DNA of 64,000 nt from Sapria himalayana (lineage: Eukaryota; Streptophyta; Magnoliopsida; Malpighiales; Rafflesiaceae): NCBI GenBank assembly GCA_029783825.1, contig JAREIK010002249.1, positions 151,180-215,179 on the forward strand, given 5' to 3'. The notes under the pieces are model-generated. The model was not told the origin of the DNA, did no database searches, and worked only from the letters and a program-made list of their open reading frames with translations. Numbering within the stretch: position 1 is the first letter of the stretch; each line of letters opens with the position of its first letter. The translations under genes were made by a program, and so were the position numbers. Shown here one piece after another: positions 42,686 through 54,205 of this stretch.

Positions 42686-44523
42686 GGTATGGCACGTGGA
42701 TGAGATAGATGAATCACCTTGTAAGGTCGTATGAGTTATGGTATAGGCAGCATGACCATAGGTATGCCCGAAACTAGTAGAGGGTCATGGGTGAAAAAGA
42801 TGCTACAAAAGTCAGAGAAGGTTGTGAATGTGCTGCAGCAGCAGCATCTGATAACTGATCCACATAATGGTCATGAGATTTTGATGAATGATCAAAAGAC
42901 GTAAGAGGGAGAGGAGAGAGAGAGGAAGGAGATGTTTGAGAGTCTTTCTTAGAGCACCCTATAGATGAGACTCTCTCTATTACTCATTTTGATCTAACAA
43001 TTGATAATCCGTAAGATATAAAACTTAACAAATTATTTATCAATTTATTAATTTATTTCTTACTTGCTAATTAATTTTTTTTTACAGGAAAAAGTTAGAG
43101 CCGTATGATTCCATTTCTAGGGTTTTAAGGACAATTTTCATGAAGTCCTTTAAACCTAATGGACAAAATTGGAAGTCACTAACACATAGAGACCAATTGA
43201 TGATTTGGAGAGAATTTAAGGTAAATATTACTACCTAAAAATTTTTACATCTTTTATTTATTCTTTTGTTTACTGATTAAAAATTCTTTATTTATAATTG
43301 TAGAAAGTTTACAGGTGGACACAACTAAATTTTGTCGTTCAAAAGTGTGTCTACAAACATGCTGATAGTTGGTATAAAGACACTGTGTACGAGATCAAAG
43401 ATAAATGACTGAAGAAGAAAGAGAAAGATTTGAGTGTCCCATATCATATTTTCGAGGAGTGGTAGAGAAGATGGGAAGATCTGGATTATAGGAAGAGGTG
43501 TGCTAAACAGAGTGACAATCGACGATCAGAGCAGGCTGGGGAGGGTAGTGGCATGTTTACACACACTTGTGGATCTCACTCTTTGTGTTAGCACGAATGA
43601 GCATTGGTATTATTTCGAATTTATACTTCTTATGTTTATTACTTTGCGAATTGTGTTCAATTATGCCTAAATTTCATTTCTCATAAGGAATTTTTTTTCA
43701 ATATAATTAATGTATGTATTGTGTGTAATTATAGACACACAAGGAAGGTAAGAAGCCCAGTGCTCCTCACTTATTTAGATACACGTACATGAAGGCTCAT
43801 GATGATCAGACTTTCGTAGATGAGAGATCTCGTGTAGCAAATGTAAGTTTAATTAAAAAAATTAATTTTTCTTTTCTTTGTTTGAATATAAATCAAAATA
43901 CTTTTCCTGCTTTTTTATTAGGTGAGATACGAGGAAATGTTAACTACTGCAATTCAAGTGTATTCCAAGTCTACTTCAGGTTCATGTGATGGTGCAACAT
44001 ATAGTTCTCATTCATTGCTCCACTAGTTGATGCGAATCAAATTTGATACGCGGCTGTTGATGGCAAGAAGAAGATGCCCGTCTATGGTGTCAGTTCATCA
44101 ACATCATCATTCTACTCTCATAGATGACCATACTATGAAGCTGAATTTTCATGACCAGTTTCGAATTTATTCATGAAGATGGAGGAATTTCAACACGTGA
44201 TGCTAAATTCGATACAGTTTCAGTTGGCCAATATCGAGCGACCCATGATCTACTATGAAGATGATAGGGATGAGTTGCGTATCTGTTTTGACTGACTTAC
44301 AAAGAAGTTTCAAGGAGGACTGCAGTCCAACCTTGATGATCTACCTCAGATTATTTAGTGTAATGCTCCAGCTACGGCATCTACTCCATCACCTACAACA
44401 GCACCTATAGCAACCACATCAGGACTAGCAGCAATAGATAGCTCTACCCCAGTACTAGGCATCTGACCATGTAGATCAGAAACATCACAGGATAATTATT
44501 ATGAGACTAGGTTGGATGATTGA
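42686..44523 (+). pseudogene. second CACTA gene, plant transposase Ptta/En/Spm type (TNPA-like)
   Basis: Downstream of the TNP2 relic on the same strand are pieces of the second gene usual in CACTA elements (PF03004 type, thought to bind subterminal repeats). Recognisable pieces are an opening MARG segment near 42688, SFKPNGQNWKSLTHRDQL then WREFK ending at a GT splice-like site (about 43219), KVYRWTQLNFVVQKCVYKHA (about 43305), THTCGSHSLC (about 43560, the degenerate THTGGSIPFA motif), and APHLFRYTYMKAHDDQTFVD then ERSRVAN before a GT site (about 43760-43840). A Pro/Ala/Thr-rich tail ends near 44523. Several exon junctions look plausible, but stops lie inside exons. Probable pseudogene. Confidence 0.82.
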
Positions 44524-44759
44524 GTGTATTACAAACATTTCTTTTCAATGCCTTAACCATTGATTTTGGATTTTATTTTTTTTATTTTTCTTGATATTTT
44601 TAATATATATATGCAGTATATATAGTTGCTTGCTAGAGTTAATTGGATTTTTATTATGTTGGTTTATCTATAAATGTTTCTGAATAAGCTGAATCAAAAT
44701 TAGTAGCAAAATGATTCTTTTTTTGTTTTATCTTCTAGTTTCTGTTGCAACTAATGAAA

Positions 44760-45425
44760 TACTACAAAAAAAATTAGGTCGGTAATTTCCGACCGATTTA
44801 CGACTAAACTAACCGAAAGTTTTTAATATCAGTGGTGGGTAAAAGGTCACCAAATGATCGGTAATTCTTTTGGAGATCAATTACTGACCAATGATTTTAA
44901 AAGATTTTGATCAGTTTTTTGTCACAATTTTTTAGGATTTTACCGACCCTTTTGTGACCATTTATCAACCTAATGCTTTTGGCTGGAAAATGGTCGGAAT
45001 ATCATCGGAAATTATTTGTCGATAAATAGTATGTAAATTGTTGGTAATTACCGACCATTTGGAGACCATTTACCAACCTAATTTTTTTGGTCGAAAAATG
45101 GTCGGAATATCATCAGATTTTGTTTGTAGTAAAATGCTCTCCAAATGGTCGGTAATTACCGACCATTTGGAGACCGTGTCCCGACCTTATTTATTCGGTC
45201 GGTAAATTATCAAATTATTGTCGATAAATCTTTGTCGGTAGAGTAACGATAGATGGTCGGTAATTTTCCAACTGACTAATTTTATGTCAATAAAAAAATT
45301 ACCGACGAGCAAAATTGCAACCAAATATTTTGATCGGTAAATTATTTGGTATTAGGTTTATCAACCAAAAAACACCTAATTTCCAACCAAATAATTGGTC
45401 GGTAATACGGTGAATTTTAGTAGTG
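44760..45425. repeat. right subterminal repeats and TIR of the CACTA element
   Basis: Many copies of GGTCGGTAATT and its reverse complement occur, plus ACCATTTGGAGACC units. At 45138-45173 two such motifs form a perfect 36-bp palindrome centred on GGTCGGTAATTACCGACC. The terminal repeat is TTTTAGTAGTG, ending at 45425, and GATA array resumes at once. Confidence 0.9.
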
Positions 45426-46093
45426 ATAGTCTAATAAATAAATAGATAGATAGAGAAAAAAACAAATAGATAGATAGATAGATAAAAAGTTACAAATATA
45501 GATAGATAGACAAATAGACAAATAGAGAGATAGACTGATATACAAATAAATACATATACATATAGATAAGTAGACAAAAAGATAAATATAAACATAGACA
45601 AATAGACAGATAAACAAATTGACATATAAATAGATAGATTGTTAGACAGAAAGATAGAAGATAGATAGATAGATAGATATATATATATATATATATATGT
45701 AGATAGATACATAGAAAGATAAAGACAATAGACACATAGATACATATGCACATACCATATTGTTACATAGTCACATAGATAGATAGATATAATGAGACAG
45801 AGAGATAGACAGATAGATAGACAAATAGACATATTGGTAGAAAGACATATAGGCATATAAAAAGATATATTGATATATAGATAAACAAATAGATTGATTG
45901 AAAGATAGAAATATGCATATACAAATAGATAGACTGATAGATAAACAAATAGAAAAATAGATAGTTAGCTAGATATACAGATAAACAAATAGATAGATAG
46001 ATATATATAGATAGATAGACAAATATATAGACAAACAGATATATAGATAGTTATATAAATTAAAAGATAGATAGACAAGTAGAGAGAGAAAAA
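45426..46093 (+). repeat. GATA array, third block (GATA on + strand)
   Basis: This is the continuation of the array to the right of the CACTA insertion, with GATA, GACA and AATA units and a (TA)n run at about 45679-45697. It ends at the orientation switch near 46094. Confidence 0.95.
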
Positions 46094-49000
46094 TATATAT
46101 CTAGCTATCTATTTGTCTATTTGTCTATCTATGTGTATGTCTAATTGTATGTCTGTCTATCTATCTATCTATCTATCTATTTAACAATTTGTTTATCTAT
46201 CTGTCTATGTACCTATCAATATATATATATATATATATTATATTTCTATTTATTAGTCTATCTACCTATCGATATATTTGTTGATCTATTTGTCTTTCTA
46301 TATGTCTATATTTTCTCAATCTATTGTTTTATATATTTGTCAATCTATCAGACTATCTGCCTATCTATTTTTTTTGTATATCTGTGTGTTTATCAATCAA
46401 TCAATCTATCTAGCTATCAATTTGTCTATCAATATGCCTATCAATTTGTCTATCAATCTATCTTTCCGTCTATCTATAAATTTGACTATCAATTTGTCTA
46501 TTTATGTGTCTTTCTAAATGTATATTTTCTATTTATTTATATGTCTATCTTTTTTTATATCTATCATCTATCTATATATCTATCTATTTATCTATCAAAC
46601 TATCAATAAATCAATATATTTATATATCTATCTATATTTCTATCTATCTGTTTGTCTATATGTCTAACTATCTATCAATCTATATATCTATTATTAATAT
46701 GTCTATCTATCTATCTATATGTCTGTTTATCTATCTAATAATCTTTCTATCTATCTTTCTATCTATCAATCAATCTATTTGCCTATTTATTTGTCTATAT
46801 ATTTGTCTATCTTTTTATCTACCAATATTTTATCTATATGTTTATCAATTTGTCTATCTATCTATTAATTTGTCTATCAATATGCCAATCAATATCTCAA
46901 TCAATCTGTCAATAAATATGTCTATCATTCTATCTATCTATATATATGTCTATCTATCAATTTATCTTTTTGTATATATATATATATATATATATATCGG
47001 TCTATATATCTGTGTATTTATCTATCAATCTATCCATCAATATATTTCTCAATATATCTTTCTATCTAACTATCTATAAATCTATTTTTGTATCTATATT
47101 TCTATCTATCTATCTATCTATTTTCCTATCTACAAGTCTATTAATCTATCTATCAATTTTTCTACCTATTCGTCTATCTATCAGTCTATCTATCTATCAA
47201 TATATCTATCTATATATCTTTCTAATATTTTTTATATCTTTTTATCTATTTGTTATCTACATATTTATCTTATTATTTATCAATCTGTTTAGCTTTGTCT
47301 ATCAATCTATCTATCAAACAATCTTTCAATCTATCTAATAATGTCTTTCAATCTGTTAATCAAACTATCCATCTATATTTCTATCTATTTGTCTTTCTAT
47401 CTATTTATCCATCTATATGTTTATCTGTCTTTCTATCTATCTTTCAATCAATCAATCTATCTTTCTATTTGTTTGTCTATCACTATATCTATCTATTTTT
47501 CAATCTATTTCTCTATCTATCTAGAAATCTATCTATCTATCTATCTATTTTTTCTATCTATCTATCTATCTATCAATCTATCTATCTATCTATTTATCCA
47601 TCAAAATCTTTATCAATCTATCTGTCTAACTATCTATCTTTTTTCTATCTATTTATTTGTCTATCTATTTATCTATCAATCCATTTTTATATCTATCTAT
47701 TTATAAATCTATATATCATTTTTTATATCAATCTATCTATCAATCTGTCTATCAAATTGTATTTTTTATTTGTCTATCTATATATATATCACTCTATCTA
47801 TCTATTTATTTTCTATCTATATATATGCTATCTATTTGTTATATATTGTTTATTTTTGTATCTATCTAATAATTTGTTTATTTTTTGTATATCTATCTAT
47901 CAATCTATCTATCAATTTGTCAATGAATTTATTTATTTATCTGTCTATCTATTTGTCAATCTATCTATTTATCTATCAGTCTATCTATTTTTCTTTCTAT
48001 CTATCTCTTTATCTATTTGTCTGTTTGTTTATCTATCTATCTTCTATTTTTAAATCAATCAATCTATCTATATATCTATCTATCTTTTTATCTCTTTATA
48101 ATTCTATTTGTCAATCTATCTTTCTGTCTCATAATCCATGGTCTCTCCATTTGTTTATCTATCTCTTTGTTTGTATTTATATCTATTTGTCTATTTATGT
48201 ATCTCTTTATATGTCTATATGTCTATCTATCTATCTATCTTTGTGTCTATCTATCTATCAGTTTATTAGTCAATTTGTCTATATTTCTGTTAGTCTATTA
48301 GTCTTTTAGTGTATCTATCTATCTATCTATCTTATATATGTCTAATTGTCTATCCCTATATATGTCTATTTGTCTATCTATTTATCTATTTATATTACTA
48401 TTTATATATACCTCTATCTATTTATAAATCTATTTATCTATCTATTCGTATCTCTATCAATCAATCAATCTATCTATCTATCAGTTTATCTATCTATCTA
48501 TCTAACTATTAGTTTATCTGTATATCTATCTATCTGCCTATTTGTCTATTTTTATATCTATATATCTATCAATCAATCAATCTATCTTTCTATCTATCTG
48601 TCTATCTATCTATCTCTCAATCTATTTGTCAATCTATCTATTTATTTATTTATCTATCTGTCTGTCTATCTATCTATCTGTCTGTTTATCTATCTATCTA
48701 TCTGTGTGTCTATCTATCTATCTATCTATCAATCTATCTATCTATTTATATATCTATCTATCTGCATATTCATTTATCCATCTATTTATGAATCCAAATT
48801 TAAATTTATCTATCAATCTATTTATAAAATTGTCTATCTATCTGTCTATCTGTATGTCTGCTAGTCTATTTATCTATCTATGTGTCTATGTGTCTACTTG
48901 CCTATTTGTCTATCTGTGTGCTAGTATATTTCTCAATCAATCTGTCTGTCTATCTATTTATCTATCTATTTGTCCTAAAATTTATCTAGCATTCTGTCTA

Positions 49001-49571
49001 TACATCTATCTTTCTATCTATCTAGTTGTTTATCTATCTATCTAACTATCTATCTATTTGTTAGTCTATCTATTTATCTGTCTATTTGTCTTTATATTTA
49101 TCTATCTGTCTATCTATCTATCTAAAAAATATATCTATCTATTTATATATCTATTTGTCTATCTATCTGACTATGTATCTGTTTGTTAATTTATCTATCT
49201 ATCTATCTAACTATCTATTTACCTATCTATCTATTACTTTGTCTTTCAAATTGTTTATCAATCGTCAATCAATCAATTAATCTATCTGTCTATCTATCTT
49301 TTAATAAATCTATCAATCTTTTTGTCAATATTTTTATATATCTATTTATCTATCATTTGTCTATCTATTTGTCTATATATTTGTCTTTCTATTTGTCTAT
49401 TTATTTGTTTATCAATTTATCTATCTATCTATCTATCAATATAACTCCTTATCTACATGTTTATCTAAATGTCTATTTATCTGTCTATCTACATGTCTAT
49501 CTATATGTCTATCTATCTATCTTTCTATCTATCTATGAATTTTCTAGTCTTTCTATTTATCTTTCTATCTA
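46094..49571 (-). repeat. TATC array (same repeat, opposite orientation)
   Basis: From about 46094 the + strand reads CTATCTATTTGTCTATTTGT and similar, the complement of the preceding array, with matching variants (TGTC for GACA, AATC for GATT). The units are the same and only the strand changes. Plus-strand frames of Tyr-Leu-Ser-Ile repeats (up to 267 codons) are by-products. The block ends at the left terminus of the next CACTA element. Confidence 0.96.
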
Positions 49572-49589
49572 CATCATAAGAAAATGTTA

Positions 49590-49925
49590 GTTTAGCAATG
49601 GAAATTTAACTAGAGAAAAATCCCTAGATAAATAGTGAGGGTTTAGCTAATGAATAACAAAGGATTTTTGATTTTATATTGAAATAAATTTTAGTGATGG
49701 ATTTGGGATGGAAATGTTAGTAGATTTCTACATAAAGTAAACAGGAAAATTTAGCGATAGATATAGTGACAGAATTTTACTAGCTAATTAGATCGAGACA
49801 AAATCTGTCATTAATATATTTGTATAATTCCGTGCAAAGAAAAGTGGTAATTTTGTGATGGATTTAGCGACATAATTTCTCTAGCTAATTAGATTGATGC
49901 AAAATCTATCGGTATATAATTATCA
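49590..49925. repeat. left subterminal repeats of the gene-capturing CACTA
   Basis: Short motifs of the type TTTAGCAATGG, TTTAGTGATGGATTT and TTTAGCGATAG, together with GCTAATTAGAT, recur through this stretch. Two related blocks with AGCTAATTAGATYGA and GCAAAATCT / ACAAAATCT occur near 49781 and 49880. They match the cluster at 56960-57320 at the opposite end. Confidence 0.75.
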
Positions 49926-50557
49926 AATTTTTTTTTTTTTACATTTTTATACTATTTTACTATTAGCTTTAAATATTAAGTCTTTATTAAAATAATAAAT
50001 ATAATTTTTTAAAAAATCTTCTAACATTAAGTAATTTTTAGAATTTTATGAATTATAAATGATATCTAATAATATGAAATTTTATGCCTTTAAAATTATA
50101 TCATATTATCTTCATTAAAATTAATATGAATTCTTAAAAATTGATAACCATACAATATATATATTTATATATTTTTTAACATTATGAGTATTTATAATTC
50201 TTAGGAGCCATGATTTATAACCATACTTAATATATAGTGGCTTGAAAACAAATCATCTTTTCAAGTGTACCGTGATATATGAAGTTTATAAATTTTGTAG
50301 CCATGAATTTTTTTAGTTGGAAGACAAAACATCTATTTTTTGAAATTGTTAATATATGTATTGTTTAATTTAATTAATAATTAAAAATTGTAAGGTGTTT
50401 TTTTTCATTTGTGCCTTGCTACACACACATTAACTGTTAAAATAATTTATTAAGTATAAAAAGATAAGTATTTATGCTTTATATATATTTATTGTTAATT
50501 AAATGATTTGATAATTAAAAATTTAAATATTTATGGAATTTTAATATTTATAAAAAA
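49926..50557. other. AT-rich spacer in the CACTA element
   Basis: I see no gene, repeat or regulatory signal beyond poly-T and AT-rich sequence. Confidence 0.4.
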
Positions 50558-50920
50558 CTATAACTTATTGTGCAAAGACAACTCTAAGTCTCTAACTAAT
50601 GCCATCCACCTCTCTCTCTCTCTCGACATGGATAAATCAAAATGAAACCTAATAGTGGAAGCAATTTCTTTCAGCTGTGAGTTTCTTGTCGTTTTAGGTA
50701 TAATTTCTACCCTAATATAATCATCATCTGCAAGTATTTTAGAAATACGGGATAGTTGATCACAAGGGAGAACTATCAAAGATATCATGCCATTCGTGCT
50801 TCATCGATCTTCTTCTAGAAGTTTTATGCACAACTTCATCGATCTTCTTCTATAAGTTTTATGCACAGCTTCATCTTCCATATCTTAATACCTTCTTCAA
50901 CTTCACAACCAGCAACCATT
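50558..50920 (-). other. unidentified open frame with upstream coding-like sequence
   Basis: A 76-codon frame (50788-50558) includes LPCDQLSRISKILADDDYIR and ends in RDLELSLHNKL. It has mixed composition, unlike the AT-rich spacer, so it may be part of a real gene, captured or left over. Immediately upstream on the same strand a 35-bp sequence (TTCATCGATCTTCTTCT core) is tandemly duplicated at 50799-50833 and 50834-50868. I do not recognise the protein. It might be a host fragment taken up by the CACTA element. Confidence 0.3.
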
Positions 50921-51733
50921 GGAATGCAATATATGACAAGAACGATAGCATATATTCATTCCGGTAGCACCATGTAATATCTTCTCATCAAATTTTGAAT
51001 TTGTGATGTCTCCACTTTATTACATTGTTAGTGGCAAGTCGATCCCTAACAATCATATTTTTGAGTACTTATGAGAAGCAATTTACCAGGTATGCACCAT
51101 TGAGGTACATGGATATTAGTAAGTAGAATAGAGAGACGTAATCAAGCAATTCTTGAAAAGTTTGAGAGTTTCATTCGAACTTTTATTCATGAGTTATAAT
51201 TTTTTGGGAAAGAAAGTAAGTCGAGTGGAAGACATGCATGTTCCACGACACCTGGCAGAAGCCAGGTGGCCTTGGAATTCCATGGTGGTGGCATGGCACT
51301 TTTGGGAATATGAGCAGGTTGTTGTCAGGTGGGCACTTTATGTTAAATTGGTTTTGATCAAGAGTATGCTTATCAAATAAAACTCTTTATCATGATCAAA
51401 TTATATAGGATCAACCAAATTTTTTATTCATTTTCAAGTTCTTGACTTTTGCTCAACTACGTCAGATCAACTTAACCTTTCTAACCTTTTTAAAAAGTAT
51501 GTAATTCACGTAAAGATATCTCTAGTTTTTCATATATTGTATTTTTTAATCATTAAAAATACTAGTAATCAAAATTATATTTGTGTTGAGTTACATAAAC
51601 TATATTTATCAGTCAGTGATAATCTATATATCACTTCCAAATCCAATCAATTATATATTGTCATGTAATTTATTAGCTAGATTTACTTAAATTAACTCAT
51701 GATTATTATATTTGTGTTGAGTCATTTACACAT
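50921..51733. other. unassigned sequence in the CACTA element
   Basis: A 75-codon plus-strand frame at 51153-51380 covers a GC-richer patch (51225-51330) with a small perfect hairpin, CACCTGGC-AGAA-GCCAGGTG. It resembles no family I know. The rest is AT-rich and without visible features. Confidence 0.3.
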
Positions 51734-51980
51734 TGTTGGTCAAATTCACTCCAATGATTGTGATTTAGAAGAAGAGAACAACAAAGAACAACAAACAATA
51801 TATATTCCACAACCACAATCCAACCATGACAGAATCAAAAAAAATAAAAGAGAAACCACATCAGAAATGCACGAAATAACATGGTTCACTAGTCGATCAA
51901 CACGACTAGCTACATCTACATGAAAAATACTTATGTATTTACAGATTATAACCAAAATAGACATCCAAAATGTTTTATAG
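51734..51980. mobile_element. truncated LTR (copy B)
   Basis: It starts TGTTGG and follows the same order of sequence as copies A (6600) and C (57485): CCACAACCACAATCCAACCA, a GACAGAATCAAAAAA segment, GAAATAACATGGTTCACTAG and GACTAGCTACATCTAC. Similarity to copy A stops near ATCCAAAATGTTTTATAG (51980), so the right part is missing. It preserves the intact TG start that the other two copies have lost. Confidence 0.75.
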
Positions 51981-52259
51981 TTTATTAATTTTGTTTAAAT
52001 TTTTTAACATTTTTTTGACTTTATATATACATATCTAGGCTTGAGAATTGGGTTGATATCCCAATTTTTATGAGATTTTCAGGTAGATGAAAGTGAAGAA
52101 AGTAGATGGTTAGTTTGTTGACAACAAGTCTCAGATTATTGCTTTAAGAATCTGTTATATTAATAAAATTTTATAAAACTACAGTAAATTTTAAAAGTAG
52201 TTTGGAATCCAAAATATTAAATTTATTTTATGTATATCTAGAAAAGTATTTTTTTCTAT
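51981..52259. other. AT-rich spacer, nothing recognised
   Basis: No open frame or repeat of note lies between the LTR fragment and the TNPA-like relic. Confidence 0.35.
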
Positions 52260-52815
52260 TTTTTCATGGGAACTCAGGGAGGAACGTGTGAGACCTGCTT
52301 CTCAACAAGTTGAGGGTTCTATGGATCATCAACCAATTGATTATGATCATATTTATTTTGAAAGGATAGGAGGTTATAAGAAGCAATAAGTGTACAACAT
52401 CGGCTAAAAGGGAGTGATATTTTATTTTAGTAGTCATGCTTCTAATTCATCTCTCATAGAAATGGTGGGTGAGTTGGTCGAACAACAAGTAATAGAAACA
52501 AATGAACATTTTGAAGTTATGGAGACCGAAATTAAAGAGAATGATGAGCAAATTTCTCATTTGAAAGAAGAAATACGGGAATGAAAGAAGAGAAGGATGA
52601 AAAAATTACTTAATTGAGGGAATAAATGCAAAAAATGAAAGAAATGAATGAAGAGATAATAGAAATTATGAATGTAATGCAATAGTAGATCTTCTATATG
52701 GAGAAACAGTTAGCAGCCTTGACGCGACAGATAGAATTCTGAGAACCAACTGTGAAACCACATAGTAGAGGCTATCAAAATGCACCAACAAATTACGAGG
52801 ATGAATTTGTATAAG
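52260..52815 (+). pseudogene. CACTA TNPA-like (plant En/Spm) C-terminal relic
   Basis: The frame reads RPASQQVEGSMDHQP, then YFERIGGYKK followed by a stop and VYNIG, which matches the conserved GG-KK-RVYG-GS segment near the C-terminus of plant En/Spm (PF03004) proteins. A Glu/Lys-rich heptad-like stretch follows (MVGELVEQQVIETNEHFEVM, then KENDEQISHLKEEIRE), as expected for the coiled-coil tail. It ends around YEDEFV at about 52812. Stops and a frame change show it is broken, and the N-terminal part was not found. It would have recognised the subterminal repeats when intact. Confidence 0.65.
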
Positions 52816-53229
52816 AATTATTTCTGAACTATTTTTAATTTTGTCAAAGTGTAGCTAAACAGGATAAGACTTTTTTGGTGGTATCACTTTTTCTTTATCC
52901 TGGATTTGTTTTTTGCTTTGCCAAATAAGCTAACTATAAATCTTTGCACGACATCTGATGTGAGATGCAAGAATAAATTCTGATTCAAAACATCAGACAT
53001 TGTCATGATTCTTCCTATGGATGGGTTCCATCTTTATCGATCTCTACTATATCAAAAAAAGGCTGAGCTAATATTATCTTCATTATTTCTGAAATAATTA
53101 ATTTATTTACTCTAAACATCATTGCTGGCTATCGTGGAGATATTTGTTGAAGTTGTATGACTATCAACATAGATTTATGTTTGTTCATATGTATAATGCT
53201 ATTTTTATATATTTGTGAATATGTGTGTG
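52816..53229. other. unassigned sequence before the captured gene
   Basis: No recognisable coding sequence. It may include promoter or leader sequence of the captured BPC gene, but nothing in it proves that. Confidence 0.3.
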
Positions 53230-53831
53230 TACCAGAATATTGTGAGTAGAGCTTTAGCCTATTATAGGTATGTAAAAGGCTTGGTTGGTCCTCTTGGTGA
53301 TGGGAACATCACGCTAGCTTCTGAAGTTGTGAGATGAATGAAAAAATTTTGGTCCAACGCAAACCCAGGTTCGTTCTTGACACTCTTATTTCGTGCAGAT
53401 TTGTGTTGTCGTTGTTCAAATCTGTGACTGCTTATTATTGGTGATTAATGGAATTAAATTTTTGAAATGTTAATAGCCATTATAATTGCTAATGAAATTC
53501 AATTAAATGTGTTCATTTTGCTTGTTCTCATTCTCTTGCATGTACATAGTTTCATGGATGACGACAGGCTTAACATGAGGAACTATCAACTATGGCTATT
53601 ACAAGCCATTTTTATAGGGGCATCTTGATCTAAAACTGAGACCTAGCATGAGAGACCACGACATGAAGCCTTTCTTACGAGGACGTGATCTCAACAACTT
53701 TATGGTTAATGCCAATAATTCATTCAATCCCCACGAATGTGTTGTGTCCAACACTTCTCTTGCAATGCAATACATGAGAGATGGTTGGATAAACTAGAGA
53801 TATAAGTTATTGAAGTTTATGCCAACAATAT
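53230..53831 (+). pseudogene. captured BASIC PENTACYSTEINE (BBR/BPC) gene fragment, N-terminal exon
   Basis: An ATG at 53554 opens MDDDRLNMRNY, the start typical of group I BPC GAGA-binding transcription factors. After a small frameshift near 53587 it continues GYYKPFL, HLDLKLRPSMRDHDMKPFL, RGRDLNNFMVNANNSFNPHE, CVVSNTSLAMQYMRDGWIN and RYKLLKFMP. This is collinear with the BPC N-terminal region; the basic pentacysteine DNA-binding domain at the C-terminus is absent. Two in-frame stops (after GYYKPFL and after DGWIN) add to the frameshift, so it is dead. Upstream, 53230-53370 ends CCCAG-GTTCG and the ATG is preceded by CATAG-TTTC, suggesting a 5' UTR exon and intron were captured too. The match ends near 53831, where sequence shared with 55887 begins. 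This is a host gene piece carried by a CACTA element. Confidence 0.85.
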
Positions 53832-53904
53832 GAAGTATAAATGGGATAATATTAATTTGTTACAGTTTCATATCATATGAGGTAATGTGATTATATTTAT
53901 GTGT

Positions 53905-54205
53905 GTATATATGTATGTATATACTATAGTATATATGTACATATATTCTTAGTATCATATATATTGCAGTACATATGTACATATATACTTAGTATCATAT
54001 ATACTATAGTATATATGTACATATATACATAGTATCATATATACCGAGTATATATGTAGATAAACTAAGTATATTTGCACATAAAATAGTGCATATATAT
54101 TACATATAGACTACACTATTATATTTACATGTATACTATAATATATAAGTATGTATATACTGTAGTATTATATGTACATATATACATAGTATATATGTAC
54201 ATACT
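53905..54205. repeat. palindromic 20-bp satellite, cluster 1
   Basis: Degenerate repeats of GTATATATGTACATATATAC, which equals its own reverse complement, are separated by short links such as TATA, TTAGTATCATATA or AGTA. The same satellite forms clusters 2 and 3 further right in this CACTA element. Confidence 0.85.

Larger units (their letters stand above)
35177..45425 (+). mobile_element. CACTA (En/Spm) element inserted in the GATA array
   Basis: A 10.2-kb element is flanked by GATA array on both sides. Its right end, read inward, starts CACTACTAAAATTCACC. Its left end starts GACTACTAAAAATTATG, the same terminal repeat with the first C changed to G. Both ends carry many copies of GGTCGGTAATT / AATTACCGACC, the usual kind of subterminal transposase-binding repeat. 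It carries, on the + strand, a TNP2-like transposase (38893-42614) and a second plant En/Spm-type gene (42686-44523), both with stops. The 3-bp target duplication is not clear (TAT on the left, ATA on the right). The element is probably no longer self-sufficient. Confidence 0.92.

Noticed and set aside
46145..49590. Plus-strand open frames of the same Tyr-Leu-Ser-Ile kind
   Set aside because: Same cause: here the stop-free TATC strand is the + strand, so the frames merely follow the array orientation.
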